The notes under the pieces were generated by a model. The model saw only the letters and a program-made list of their open reading frames with translations, was not told the DNA's origin and did no database searches. Shown piece after piece: positions 18,542 to 27,168 of a stretch of DNA of 46,297 nucleotides; positions within the stretch are counted from its first letter, which is position 1, and every line of letters begins with the position of its first letter. Source of the DNA: Oligoflexia bacterium (lineage in GTDB: Bacteria; Bdellovibrionota_C; UBA2361; JAFLCA01); assembly GCA_019694465.1 (NCBI GenBank), contig JAIBBV010000028.1, positions 1 to 46,297 of the forward strand, written 5' to 3'. Position numbers and translations under genes: made by a program.

Positions 18542-19003
18542 TTAGTCTAACATGTGATATTTAAGCAGCAGCGCCTGCCCATCTCGACGTATCTCAATCG
18601 AAGCGTCTGGAAGCTGCGGAATATACTTCACAACGTATTCGGCGAAACGACTGGTATCATACAGCACCAAACCATTTGCAGCGACTAAGATATCAGCAGC
18701 CCGTAGACCAACTTGATCATAGACACTACCAGGGATGATATCAAAAAGCCGATACTCCGGCACGCCATTCCCACCACCTTCTCGGGCACTCTTAAAGACT
18801 TCAACAAATCGAATCTTGTTTGCACTAGGACCACGCTCCACGGCGGCTATAAAATTTTTACGTGAAATTGAAATGGCCACTGTCTTAGCAGGCATAGCCT
18901 CAGCGGAAGAACGCACAGTATCGATCGGAGTTCCTTGACGCCAGAGCGAGGAACAACCCGACATACAAAAAAAAGCTATAACTAGGGCAATTTTCAACCT
19001 CAT
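18542..19003 (-). CDS. PDZ-domain lipoprotein
   Basis: 153 residues from the ATG at 19003, which has AGGAG at 5-base spacing and overlaps the gmk stop as ATGA. The signal peptide MRLKIALVIAFFCMSGC ends in lipobox MSGC. The C-terminal half is a PDZ domain (about 85-150, IPGSVYDQVGLRAADILVAA and IEIRRDGQALLLKY), most similar in layout to the PDZ of type II secretion protein GspC, but without the GspC membrane helix or HR domain. A periplasmic adaptor tethered to a membrane is likely. No type II secretion gene is in the window, so a GspC role is not supported. Translation should be coupled to gmk. Confidence 0.72.
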   Translation of the reverse strand: MRLKIALVIAFFCMSGCSSLWRQGTPIDTVRSSAEAMPAKTVAISISRKNFIAAVERGPSANKIRFVEVFKSAREGGGNGVPEYRLFDIIPGSVYDQVGLRAADILVAANGLVLYDTSRFAEYVVKYIPQLPDASIEIRRDGQALLLKYHMLD

Positions 19004-19680
19004 ACCAACTCCTTCTCCAAATCCGGCGAGATAGCGCATATTTTTTGAATAGCAGCTTCGTCCAAGCGCATTAGCCTGGTACGCTCAGCGAGCAGGATAT
19101 TTTTAACACTCTGATAAGTTAGCTCTTTATCTTCATTCACCAAGAAGTAGTCGATGCAGGCAGGCGACTTGGCTAGTTCGATTACTTTTGCGTATTCGCG
19201 CTTAGCTGTTTCGATCCGCGTACGAACCTCCTTTGAGCTCGCTCCACCACGCTGGACTACCCGACGCAACAGTTCCTCTGAGCTGGGGGGAGCCAAGAAA
19301 ACTACAATCGTATCCTTGGGTAGACGATTCTTGAAGTTAAGCGCGCCACGGATATCAACATCTAAAAGCAGATCGACCCCACTGCTCAACGCGGCATCAA
19401 GCACTGACTGCAAAGTACCATAGCTATTGCCATGGATTTCTTCCCATTCAAAGAACTCACCCCGCGCTACTCTGGCCTTAAAATCTTCCTGGTTGGTAAA
19501 AAAATAACTTACGCCTTCTTTTTCACCTGGGCGCGGAGCACGCGTCGTTACCGATACCGACAGACGCACACTATCGTGATACTCAACTAATAATCGCTCG
19601 CAAAAGGTTGTTTTGCCGCCACCAGCTGGACCAATCAAACAAAAAAGCAAGCCTCTGCGCTTCACACCATGATTTTGCAT
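19000..19680 (-). CDS. gmk: Guanylate kinase
   Basis: Converts GMP to GDP with ATP. P-loop GPAGGGKTT (residues 17-25; the family usually has GPSGxGKS/T), then SVSVTTRAPRPGEKEGVSYFF with the GMP-binding Arg and Tyr residues, EFFEWEEIHGNSYGT, and LLLDVDIRGA. The lid region RRVVQRGG follows. 226 residues, slightly longer than the usual 205-210 because of N- and C-terminal extensions. It follows yicC by two bases, the conserved yicC-gmk order, and overlaps the PDZ lipoprotein. Housekeeping enzyme; nothing missing. Confidence 0.95.
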   Translation of the reverse strand: MQNHGVKRRGLLFCLIGPAGGGKTTFCERLLVEYHDSVRLSVSVTTRAPRPGEKEGVSYFFTNQEDFKARVARGEFFEWEEIHGNSYGTLQSVLDAALSSGVDLLLDVDIRGALNFKNRLPKDTIVVFLAPPSSEELLRRVVQRGGASSKEVRTRIETAKREYAKVIELAKSPACIDYFLVNEDKELTYQSVKNILLAERTRLMRLDEAAIQKICAISPDLEKELV

Positions 19681-19682
19681 TA

Positions 19683-20603
19683 CTACTCCAGGTTTTGAAC
19701 CTGCTCACGAATTTTCTCAAGTTCAGCTTTTGCCTCGACCACAAGGCTCTGTATCTGCGCATCCTGCACCTTTGAGCCCACAGTATTAAACTCTCGCCCA
19801 AACTCCTGCAGCAAAAAGTCCAAGCGCCTACCAACTGATGGTTTCTTAATTTCGGTCGAGAACTGTTTAAGGTGACTATCTATACGCACCAATTCCTCGC
19901 TCACGTCTGCGCGCTCTGCAAGTAACGCCACCTCGGTCAAAAGTCGCGATTGGTCGAGCTGCACTGTGGCCAACAATTTGCTGACTCGCTCCTCTAACCT
20001 TAGTCTCGTGCGCTCAGACTGGCCACTCACTAGCTGCCCTATTTTTCCTCTTAAACGCGCTATTTTACCCTGGCGATCTTCGATATCGAGCACCAAACGC
20101 TTGCCCTCGCTTGCACGCATGGTCAGCACTTGTTGCAAAGCCTGCTCGCTGGCTCGCACTAATAGCTTGCGTTCTTGCGCCAATTCCAGCGCCTCCTCTT
20201 CCTGATGAATAACTTCGGCACGGCTTAAGATATCTCGTAAGCATTCAGACTCAGACGGACGACTTGCAGCAGGCACAACCGATAGCCCACTGCGATAGGC
20301 CGCAAGATAGGAGCGAACCAAGGCCTGATCACACACAACCCTAGCTCGGCCATCAGCTGCCACAGTCCGCGAAACTGAGAATTCAACCCGCCCCCTCTCT
20401 ATACTTGTGGCTAGTAATTCGCGCATCTCCTGCTCAAAGGCGTTATAGATGCGGGGAAGACGCGCAACAAAATCAAAGAATCTGCCATTAACTGTCTTGA
20501 GCTCTACTTCGACCGTGACATTATTAGCGCTGGCCTTTCCTGCCCCGAATCCGGTCATGCTGACTGGGCCACGATAGCGAGTACGGTTTAACTTGGCTGC
20601 CAT
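19683..20603 (-). CDS. yicC: YicC-family endoribonuclease/stress protein
   Basis: 306 residues. The N-terminal SMTGFGAG block and VELKTVNGRFFDF, and the C-terminal VGRRLDFLLQEFGREFNTVG and ending KIREQVQNLE, are the two signatures of YicC proteins, which in E. coli act as RNases on small RNAs and structured RNA. The middle is long coiled helix. There are about 14 residues before SMTGFG, longer than the usual MIRSMTGF start, so the true start may be an internal codon, but no better ATG is present. It sits between hldA and gmk with 2- and 5-base gaps, so all are probably on one transcript. Confidence 0.92.
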   Translation of the reverse strand: MAAKLNRTRYRGPVSMTGFGAGKASANNVTVEVELKTVNGRFFDFVARLPRIYNAFEQEMRELLATSIERGRVEFSVSRTVAADGRARVVCDQALVRSYLAAYRSGLSVVPAASRPSESECLRDILSRAEVIHQEEEALELAQERKLLVRASEQALQQVLTMRASEGKRLVLDIEDRQGKIARLRGKIGQLVSGQSERTRLRLEERVSKLLATVQLDQSRLLTEVALLAERADVSEELVRIDSHLKQFSTEIKKPSVGRRLDFLLQEFGREFNTVGSKVQDAQIQSLVVEAKAELEKIREQVQNLE

Positions 20604-20608
20604 TTTCC

Positions 20609-21643
20609 CTAATGCGCCTCCGCTACGTGTTGGTGACCAGCCAGGCGCTCAATTGATTGGCGCAACTTCTTTTGGCTGATAGATGCGGTGCCGACTTCAG
20701 CTACCACAACTCCGGCAGAAATATTGGCGAGGTCACCGGCAACAGCTGGAGAAGCTCCCATCGCGAGGGCTGCACCAAATACAGCTGTAACTGTGTCACC
20801 GGCACCACTTACGTCAAATACTTCCTGGGCTACGGTCGGCAGGAAAAGTGGCTTAGTATCTTTAGAACCCACGACCGCCAATCCATCCTCACCTAGAGAG
20901 ATTAACAACATATCACTGTTCCATTTCTTGATCAGGGCCAGCCCTGCTTCAAGTGCGGTTTCACGGGAAGAGATCTCGATCCCACTGGCCTGTTCAGCTT
21001 CACGGCGATTGGGTTTGGCGACAGAGATGCCGCGATATAATGCGAAGTTAGCCGGGTGCGGATCTAATACCAATGGTCGAGCGCCGCGCCCAATAAGCCC
21101 AGCCTGCCGAGCCGAATCAAAAACCTGCATCAAGTTCTCTGTAACAACGCCTTTGCCATAATCAGAAATTATAATTAGCTTGGCCGCTTCCACCTGCGCC
21201 TTCACCAATTGCGCAAAGCGCTCGCACATAGCTGGCTCCTGTGTGGAGCGCTCCTCTCGATCAATTCTGAGAAGCTGCTGCTTCTGCGCTACAACCCGTG
21301 TCTTAAGCGACGTTGGTCGTGAGTTATCTACCAAAACTCCAGCACTTGAGACGCCATCTTTTTTCAGAAGATCTAAAACGATCTTGCCTTCCTCGTCCCC
21401 ACCAATCAAACCACACAGGGTAGCCTCACATCCGAGGCCTCGTAGGTTACGCACTACATTTGCTGCCCCACCCAGTCGATCCTCAACACGCCTAACGTCC
21501 ACTATTGGCACAGGTGCTTCAGCCGAGATTCGAGCCACATTTCCCCAGATGTAACGATCGAGAATAACATCCCCGATCACCAAAGTGGGCAGCCCACCTA
21601 AGCGATCCAGAACTTCGAATAGTTCGGCCTTAGAACACAACAT
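20609..21643 (-). CDS. hldA: D-glycero-beta-D-manno-heptose-7-phosphate kinase
   Basis: PfkB/ribokinase-family enzyme that phosphorylates heptose-7-phosphate at C1 in ADP-heptose synthesis for the LPS inner core. Visible signatures: LGGAANVVRNLRGLGC (sugar site), IISDYGKGVVTENLM, PNRREAEQASG and the catalytic DVSGAGDTVTAVF with its conserved Asp. 344 residues, so only the kinase half of a bifunctional HldE; the nucleotidyltransferase half must be elsewhere. Located in a string of heptose and LPS genes. No clear ribosome-binding site before the ATG at 21643. Confidence 0.9.
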   Translation of the reverse strand: MLCSKAELFEVLDRLGGLPTLVIGDVILDRYIWGNVARISAEAPVPIVDVRRVEDRLGGAANVVRNLRGLGCEATLCGLIGGDEEGKIVLDLLKKDGVSSAGVLVDNSRPTSLKTRVVAQKQQLLRIDREERSTQEPAMCERFAQLVKAQVEAAKLIIISDYGKGVVTENLMQVFDSARQAGLIGRGARPLVLDPHPANFALYRGISVAKPNRREAEQASGIEISSRETALEAGLALIKKWNSDMLLISLGEDGLAVVGSKDTKPLFLPTVAQEVFDVSGAGDTVTAVFGAALAMGASPAVAGDLANISAGVVVAEVGTASISQKKLRQSIERLAGHQHVAEAH

Positions 21644-21718
21644 AGTTAGAGAAAGTTCAAAGAGTTGAATTATTGTGGACTTTTATAGCGAATCAGTGTG
21701 CCAGCTGCAAGGAACTGA

Positions 21719-22744
21719 TCACGGCTGAGATTGTAAAGCTCGCTGCGCGAGATGATAGACAGCATCGGGGGATAAAAGGCGCATACATAGCCCCCCTAAG
21801 CCGGGACAGCGCCTTTTGTAGCAACCGGCACAGCCTATACTACTACGTAAACTAAGCTCCTCAGACCCCCATGGAGCCACTCGTCCTGGGTTAGTGGGAC
21901 CAAACAAAGTAATACAGGAAACTCCTACCGCACAGGCCATGTGAGCAGGACCAGAGTCTGGGCCGACTAGAAGACGAGCTTGCTTCAAAATTTGCAGTAA
22001 CTCAACCAGCGAGGTCTCCCCAACACAGCTTCGCACATTCGGATACACTGCACGCAAAGCCGCAGCCGTCACAACTTGGCTCTTATCCCCACAAAGCAAC
22101 ACAGAATATGCGCGGTCTGCTTCTAACCTAGCCAGTAGTCCTTCGTAGCCAGAAAGCGGCCAGTTCTTAGATTCCCAAGAAGAACCCAACAGCACTGCCA
22201 CGAAAGGCTTGCTGATCTGATCCAACAATGCCTTAACCTTTTCACTCGCTGGGCCAGGATCTAAACCAAAGTCGATCTCAGCGTTGTCCGCCCCAAGCTG
22301 GGAACTAAAAGTTAAATAGTGCTGCAATTTGGGAATGTTCTCACCTAGCTCAGGAATAGTTTCAGTTTGAAAGATCCAATTAAACTCTTTAGCGTCCCTG
22401 CGATGAAATCCTATACGGCGCGGAGCGCCAGAAAGCCACGCAAAAATTCCACTCTTGAAAATTCGCTGCATATCCAGCGCCACATCGTAGCGCTCCTGAC
22501 GCAGATCATTCCGCAACCGCATGAGTCCGCTAATTGGGCGTTTACGATCAAACAGCAGTACTCGATCTATTCCCTTGTGCAACGCAACTAGCGGCTGACA
22601 CAGAGGCTCTACTACCCAAGTAATACGACAGCCTGGAAAGCTACGTTTAATGGCAGATACAACTACCAGTCCTCGAGCCACGTCTCCAATCGAGCCCAAT
22701 AACACTACTAAAACTGAACGCACATTAGTCGAGCCTGCGCTCAT
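21719..22744 (-). CDS. GT9 heptosyltransferase
   Basis: Adds heptose to the growing LPS core at the inner membrane. GT9 features: GSIGDVARGLVVVSAIKRSFP at the N-terminus and LLVGPDSGPAHMACAVGV with LFGPTNPGRVAPWG in the nucleotide-sugar domain. A Cys pair near the C-terminus (GCAGCYKRRCPGLG) resembles that in other heptosyltransferases. 341 residues from the ATG at 22744, which has GAGGAGG at 4-base spacing; the preceding stop overlaps by one base (TGATG). An in-frame TTG one codon earlier is not needed. It could be WaaC- or WaaF-like; sequence alone does not settle which heptose it adds. Confidence 0.88.
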   Translation of the reverse strand: MSAGSTNVRSVLVVLLGSIGDVARGLVVVSAIKRSFPGCRITWVVEPLCQPLVALHKGIDRVLLFDRKRPISGLMRLRNDLRQERYDVALDMQRIFKSGIFAWLSGAPRRIGFHRRDAKEFNWIFQTETIPELGENIPKLQHYLTFSSQLGADNAEIDFGLDPGPASEKVKALLDQISKPFVAVLLGSSWESKNWPLSGYEGLLARLEADRAYSVLLCGDKSQVVTAAALRAVYPNVRSCVGETSLVELLQILKQARLLVGPDSGPAHMACAVGVSCITLFGPTNPGRVAPWGSEELSLRSSIGCAGCYKRRCPGLGGLCMRLLSPDAVYHLAQRALQSQP

Positions 22745-23463
22745 CAATCCTCCTCGAAGTGATGACGCAATCCAGCACTAAATGTTTCGGCCAGGACCTC
22801 AGGAAGCCTATGCTTGAGCACCGCCCTTCGCCAGCGTCGCAAATACATATCCCGCAAGGCGTTACGCGATCCACCGAAGACACAAGCCTTATCAAAGTCG
22901 ATTAGAAAAATTTGACCTTCATGCCCGACTAAAACGTTGCCCGGGTGGAGGTCAACGTGGAACACTCGCCCCTGTATAAGGCGCTTAACGGCGGCTACCA
23001 CCTCATCCAATAAAGCGTAAATTCTGTCGGGTTCAGCAGTCGCTATCTGAACAAGGCTGCGGTGACCTTCAATCTCCCTAGTCAGCAACCATGCTTCATA
23101 CCAGAACCCGCCTCGCGTCACATATGCAATCGGCTCTGGCACAGGAACTCCAAGCTGATGCAAGCGACCTAATAGACGAAACTCCTGGGCGCAACGACTA
23201 GTTCCAAGTCTAAAAAAATGTGAATCCAAAAATTTTCCGAGTAGCCCACCACGTCCATAGTGCTTCAGAACTACCGAACCTATTTGATCGAGTCTTCCAA
23301 ACACGACTCCGCGCCGCCCCCCGAGCACCTGAGATGGTGTCGGCTTTCCATGTGCGATCATCTCTCCAATTTGCTCGAGCGCGGACTGCTCAATCGAGAG
23401 CGTTGTACCAATCGAGAGATCTTTAAAAACTATTACCTTCTCGGTTTCTAGTGGCTGAATCAC
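22744..23463 (-). CDS. LPS-core sugar kinase (KdkA/WaaP-like)
   Basis: 239 residues with a protein-kinase-like fold: FHVDLHPGNVLV (catalytic loop, HxDLHxxNV) and FLIDFDKACV (DFD, metal site). This pattern is typical of the Kdo kinase/InaA/WaaP group that phosphorylates Kdo or heptose of the LPS inner core at the cytoplasmic face. The N-terminal Lys-containing strand VVLKHYGRGGL fits the ATP site. GTG start with GGGGAGG four bases upstream, overlapping the waaF stop (GTGA). Location between two heptosyltransferase genes supports the LPS role; the exact sugar is not decided. Confidence 0.82.
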   Translation of the reverse strand: MIQPLETEKVIVFKDLSIGTTLSIEQSALEQIGEMIAHGKPTPSQVLGGRRGVVFGRLDQIGSVVLKHYGRGGLLGKFLDSHFFRLGTSRCAQEFRLLGRLHQLGVPVPEPIAYVTRGGFWYEAWLLTREIEGHRSLVQIATAEPDRIYALLDEVVAAVKRLIQGRVFHVDLHPGNVLVGHEGQIFLIDFDKACVFGGSRNALRDMYLRRWRRAVLKHRLPEVLAETFSAGLRHHFEED

Positions 23464-24479
23464 GCGGCCTCCCCAGTTCTAGCGATGCTCTCCGCTGCAG
23501 CGAATACGCGCTGAGCCGGGACCTCACGCATACACGCCTCAGTACCTGTAGGACAAGCTGCACTACCATGACGACGACACGGCTTGCACGGGAGGCCTTC
23601 GCGCTCAATTACCATAGCCTTATTTTTCCATGGCCCGAAACCAAAGCTTGGGGAAGTGGCACAAAAGACCACCACAGTGGGCGTTTTTAAGGCGGAGCTT
23701 ATCTGCAAAGCAGAACTGTCGTTACAAATAAGCACAGACGCCCTAGCTATTAGAGCCACTAAATCGGCGATACTAGTCTTTCCTGCCAGGTTCTCAACTG
23801 CCTGACCCTCAGCAACTCGCTCACAAATCGAGACTTCAGGCCCGGCGCCTACCAAAACAACACGTCTACCGAGCGATACGTATTTATGGACCAATTCACG
23901 CACACGCTGCCAATGCCACATCTTTGTGCGCCAGGCACTTCCGGGCACAATCAGTACGTATGGCTCCGATTTAGAAAGACAGACACGCACAGCTTCTGAC
24001 AACTCGGACTCAGCAGGTACCGTTAGACGCAGCTCCTGCGGCAATTCGCTCAATGGAGCTTCTGCACTAAGTAAACTCAAATTTCGCATCACATCATGCA
24101 AATCTGCCGGGCGTGGCACGCGCACATGATATAAAAAGGACAAGCGGGCCGAGCTAAATCCTGTACGATGGGGAATTTTGGCCAAGGCCAACAGCAGCGA
24201 AGTACGGAGTGCGCGCTGCAATGCATAAACTCGATCAAACTGCATGGAGCGAAGGCGAGCCGCCATTCGTAGCAATCCCATGAGTCCCGAGTCCTTTCCG
24301 CGCTTATCAAATTCTATTACACCGGCCAGCTCAGGGTCTGGTCGAACTAAACCAGCCCCTAATGGTGTAGTCATCATCCATAGTTCTGACTGTGGATACA
24401 GTTTCTTGATAGCCGAAATCACGGCTGTCGAAAGAACGACATCCCCTAAAAAGCTGGTCTGGACTAGAAGAATCTTCAT
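23460..24479 (-). CDS. waaF: ADP-heptose--LPS heptosyltransferase II-like
   Basis: GT9 enzyme. Starts MKILLVQTSFLGDVVLSTAV, the classic heptosyltransferase opening, and contains PGSAWRTKMW, LICNDSSALQISSALKTPTV and GFGPWKNKAMV, with a late Cys-rich stretch (PCKPCRRHGSAACPTG) common in WaaF proteins. 339 residues from the ATG at 24479; 12 extra in-frame residues upstream are not family-like. First gene of the LPS-core string reading towards 20.6 kb: waaF, sugar kinase, second GT9, hldA, yicC, gmk, PDZ lipoprotein. The first three overlap, so they form an operon. Confidence 0.88.
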   Translation of the reverse strand: MKILLVQTSFLGDVVLSTAVISAIKKLYPQSELWMMTTPLGAGLVRPDPELAGVIEFDKRGKDSGLMGLLRMAARLRSMQFDRVYALQRALRTSLLLALAKIPHRTGFSSARLSFLYHVRVPRPADLHDVMRNLSLLSAEAPLSELPQELRLTVPAESELSEAVRVCLSKSEPYVLIVPGSAWRTKMWHWQRVRELVHKYVSLGRRVVLVGAGPEVSICERVAEGQAVENLAGKTSIADLVALIARASVLICNDSSALQISSALKTPTVVVFCATSPSFGFGPWKNKAMVIEREGLPCKPCRRHGSAACPTGTEACMREVPAQRVFAAAESIARTGEAA

Positions 24480-24548
24480 CTTTATCGAACTCAAATTCTT
24501 CTCATACCTGCGCATCCTTACTCGTGATTAGAGCCTTAGTGGCAGTCA

Positions 24549-25508
24549 TCAATTTTTGGAAACATTCGAGGAGGGTTGAGTACGCATCCACTCAACTTCC
24601 CTGGCAATCCCCTCACTTAGAGTAACGCGCGGAGAATAACCGAGTTCAACTCTGGCAGATGAAGTATCAGCACTGGTATGGCGAGCGTCTCCCACTTGTC
24701 GCTCAACTCGTTTTACAGAGAGACTGGAAACATGCCGACGAAACATCTCAATCACTTCATTCATTGTCGCTTGAGTACCACCGCCTATATTAAAAACTGA
24801 GCCGGCCTTTCCTCGCTCGGCCGCTAATATATTCGCCTCTACAATATCGGAAATGAAGGTGAAGTCCCTTGACTGGGCGCCATCCCCAAATAGCACAAAT
24901 TCTGATCCATGCACCCCCGCATGCGCAAGCCTGTGGAACGCCATATCCGGTCGCTGGCGTGGTCCGTAAACTGTAAAGTATCGCAAGGAAACCGTAGGTA
25001 GACCAAACTGGCTAGCATAGAGTCCCATCAAGTGCTCCGCGGCTAACTTTGTAACTCCATATGGGCTTACCGGCTGTGGGACCACCTTTTCACTAGTTGG
25101 AAAACTCTCGGCATTTCCGTACACAGAGGAGCTGGAGGCGTAAACAATCTTTTTTATATGCGAACAGGACTTACACAATTCCAGCAAACGCTGAGTGGCC
25201 AGGATATTGTGTTCACAATATGTGCCAAAATAAGGCCCCCAACTAGCCCTTACGCCTGCTTGCGCGGCCTGATGAAACACAATATCGACTTTGGCAAGCA
25301 GGGCAGCCAAATCAATGTGTAGCAAATGTCCCTCTACGAAGGTGAACTGCGAGTTGCTTTGTGCCTGGCGCAAATTGTCTAGTTTTACAGCTCGCGGATA
25401 ATAATCCACGAAGCAGTCCACACCAATCACCTGATGACCGCGCTTCAGTAGCTCATCGCTCAGGGAAGAGCCTACAAATCCGGCTGCTCCTGTCACTAAA
25501 CAACGCAT
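24549..25508 (-). CDS. NAD-dependent nucleotide-sugar epimerase
   Basis: Extended short-chain dehydrogenase/reductase. NAD-binding TGAAGFVGSSL at residues 6-16, active-site Tyr and Lys in SPYGVTKLAAEH, and the substrate region GPRQRPDMAFHRLAHA. The pattern FFVDYYPRAVK-like (here DCFVDYYPRAVKLDNL) resembles UDP-glucuronate or UDP-glucose 4-epimerases. 319 residues. It ends 70 bases before the waaF start, so it may be co-transcribed with the LPS-core genes and supply a sugar for core or O-chain. The exact substrate is not determined. Confidence 0.85.
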   Translation of the reverse strand: MRCLVTGAAGFVGSSLSDELLKRGHQVIGVDCFVDYYPRAVKLDNLRQAQSNSQFTFVEGHLLHIDLAALLAKVDIVFHQAAQAGVRASWGPYFGTYCEHNILATQRLLELCKSCSHIKKIVYASSSSVYGNAESFPTSEKVVPQPVSPYGVTKLAAEHLMGLYASQFGLPTVSLRYFTVYGPRQRPDMAFHRLAHAGVHGSEFVLFGDGAQSRDFTFISDIVEANILAAERGKAGSVFNIGGGTQATMNEVIEMFRRHVSSLSVKRVERQVGDARHTSADTSSARVELGYSPRVTLSEGIAREVEWMRTQPSSNVSKN

Positions 25509-25764
25509 ATAGGCTCACTTCAATTAAAATGGGCAGGCAAAGGCCTCCACTCCCGATCGAAAAGGCAGCTTGCATTTTATGCTTTTGCGATCCTAAAGTT
25601 ACCGAGATAATATACGGAAAAGACTAGAGAAACAACCCCGCTGGGGGCGACGCACTGCCCTAAAACCGGCCTAAATCTGAGATGAGCTAAGCGTTACGTT
25701 AATGATAGCAAGTGCCGATAAAATATTGGGGAAGTGGGCCGACTGGGCCAGTTAATATTCAGTT
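25509..25764. promoter_or_regulatory. Divergent intergenic region
   Basis: 256 bases between the epimerase (minus) and the sensor-like gene (plus). Expected to hold both promoters. I see no strong inverted repeat or clear -35/-10 pair, and no ribosome-binding site close to the ATG at 25765. Confidence 0.35.
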
Positions 25765-27168
25765 ATGCAAAAGATCCCGCGCATCGCTATTCTTAAACCA
25801 TCCGACGATGATCTATCGTGGATCAGCCCCGTATTTGAGCGCCATGAGTACAGCCTACGCACAGTATCGAGCGCAGACGAAATACTCGCGCTAATCAACG
25901 AAGAGTCAGCAGCGTTTGACTGCATTGTAGTGCCGCCACGCTCAGCCGTTGGCAATAGTCTCAATTTCCTGTTGCAAGTCAAAACTCGCGACACGCTAAG
26001 CTCAGTTCCAGTGCTAGGGCTGTTGGGCCAAAAAGATCGCGCCTTAATGCATTCGCTATATGGCGCTGGCGCTGATGTGATCCTGCTCAGCCCACTCGAT
26101 GCCGACATGGTGTACGAACAGATTTTAGCTCTGGGCCGACAACGCCGGGCGGTAGATGAGCTTCTGCAGAGGCACTTTGAGGACACAGGCATGCGACAGT
26201 CCTCCATCAATGCCTTTAACGCAATCCGCGAAGGAATTGTGATCTGCGATCACGAGTATGCACTTACCTTCATCAACAGCGCAGGCGCTCTTTTATTGGG
26301 AATAAAGCCATCGCACACCTTAGAACAAGTGCAAGCATCAGTGCGTCAATTTATTCCACTGATGCAAAAGCATGCTGAACTTCACTCGGGGCGCTCAAGC
26401 GATCCCCAGGAGCGCACAGATATTTCCCTTTACAGCGCCATTACTAATAGACTAGATGGTCGCGCCTTTAAAGCCGAAGCACGAGTGACGACGCTTCGAG
26501 GCAGTCAGGGCCAAACCGTCGGCTATGCCATAGCTTTAACTGATCTAAGTGGCATTCTTCAATTATCGCAGCTCTTAGTCCAAGCACAGCGCACGCGCAG
26601 TCTGACCCTTTTGACTGGGGCAGCTTGCATGCAGCTTTTGGGGCCAGGCCCTCTACATGCGCCGCTCCAACTAATAGAGCAGGCACTATCGCAACAAGCC
26701 GCCTCCGCCTCACTAAGTGACACCATGACTTACTTGCTTGAAATGCTAGATGCCTTAATACTTCCTGGCGTTGATGTGAAGGTGAAGGCTCGCGGGGATT
26801 GGCTAGTAGCACTACGGCCATCAGACTTATTTCAACTAATGGGACAACTCACGCTCCTGGCAGTTGAAAACGCTATTCTTGGCGGCGAAATTATCTTGGA
26901 CGTCCTTGATCCACAGGCGCGGTCAGTCAATTTTGTAGTAACTTCACGATCCGAAAGCCGGGTACGCTTTGTACAGGACGATCTGGTATCCCAAATTATT
27001 GAGGGCAGCCTGCTACACCTAAAGCAAGGACAACAAAATAAGGTCAGCCAAGCCTTCGCCTCAGCTCAGCGTATCGCCACGCGCTACAGGGCTACGGTAA
27101 TCGTTGAAAGATCCTCAGAACTTGAAATGCGGATGAGCGTTGACTTACCTTTGGCTGCCCTAGCCTAG
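25765..27168 (+). CDS. Sensor-like protein with degenerate receiver, PAS and ATPase-like domains
   Basis: 467 residues. Residues 1-125 look like a response-regulator receiver (IAILKPSDDD, VPVLGLLG, GADVILLSPLD), but at the phospho-acceptor site the expected Asp is replaced (FDCIVVPPRSAVG) and the last-strand Lys is absent. A PAS-like domain follows (about 152-270, NAIREGIVICDHEYALTFIN). The final 190 residues resemble a histidine-kinase dimerisation and ATPase module (LMGQLTLLAVENAI near 360) but lack a recognisable His box and the DxGxG and GxGxG loops. It is therefore probably a pseudo-kinase scaffold or sensor. It converges on the FHA gene, and the two overlap by nine bases at their stops. 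Confidence 0.7.
   Translation: MQKIPRIAILKPSDDDLSWISPVFERHEYSLRTVSSADEILALINEESAAFDCIVVPPRSAVGNSLNFLLQVKTRDTLSSVPVLGLLGQKDRALMHSLYGAGADVILLSPLDADMVYEQILALGRQRRAVDELLQRHFEDTGMRQSSINAFNAIREGIVICDHEYALTFINSAGALLLGIKPSHTLEQVQASVRQFIPLMQKHAELHSGRSSDPQERTDISLYSAITNRLDGRAFKAEARVTTLRGSQGQTVGYAIALTDLSGILQLSQLLVQAQRTRSLTLLTGAACMQLLGPGPLHAPLQLIEQALSQQAASASLSDTMTYLLEMLDALILPGVDVKVKARGDWLVALRPSDLFQLMGQLTLLAVENAILGGEIILDVLDPQARSVNFVVTSRSESRVRFVQDDLVSQIIEGSLLHLKQGQQNKVSQAFASAQRIATRYRATVIVERSSELEMRMSVDLPLAALA

Noticed and set aside
18542..19003. Type II secretion protein GspC
   Set aside because: Only the PDZ part is similar; the protein is a lipoprotein without the GspC membrane helix or HR region, and no other gsp gene is present.
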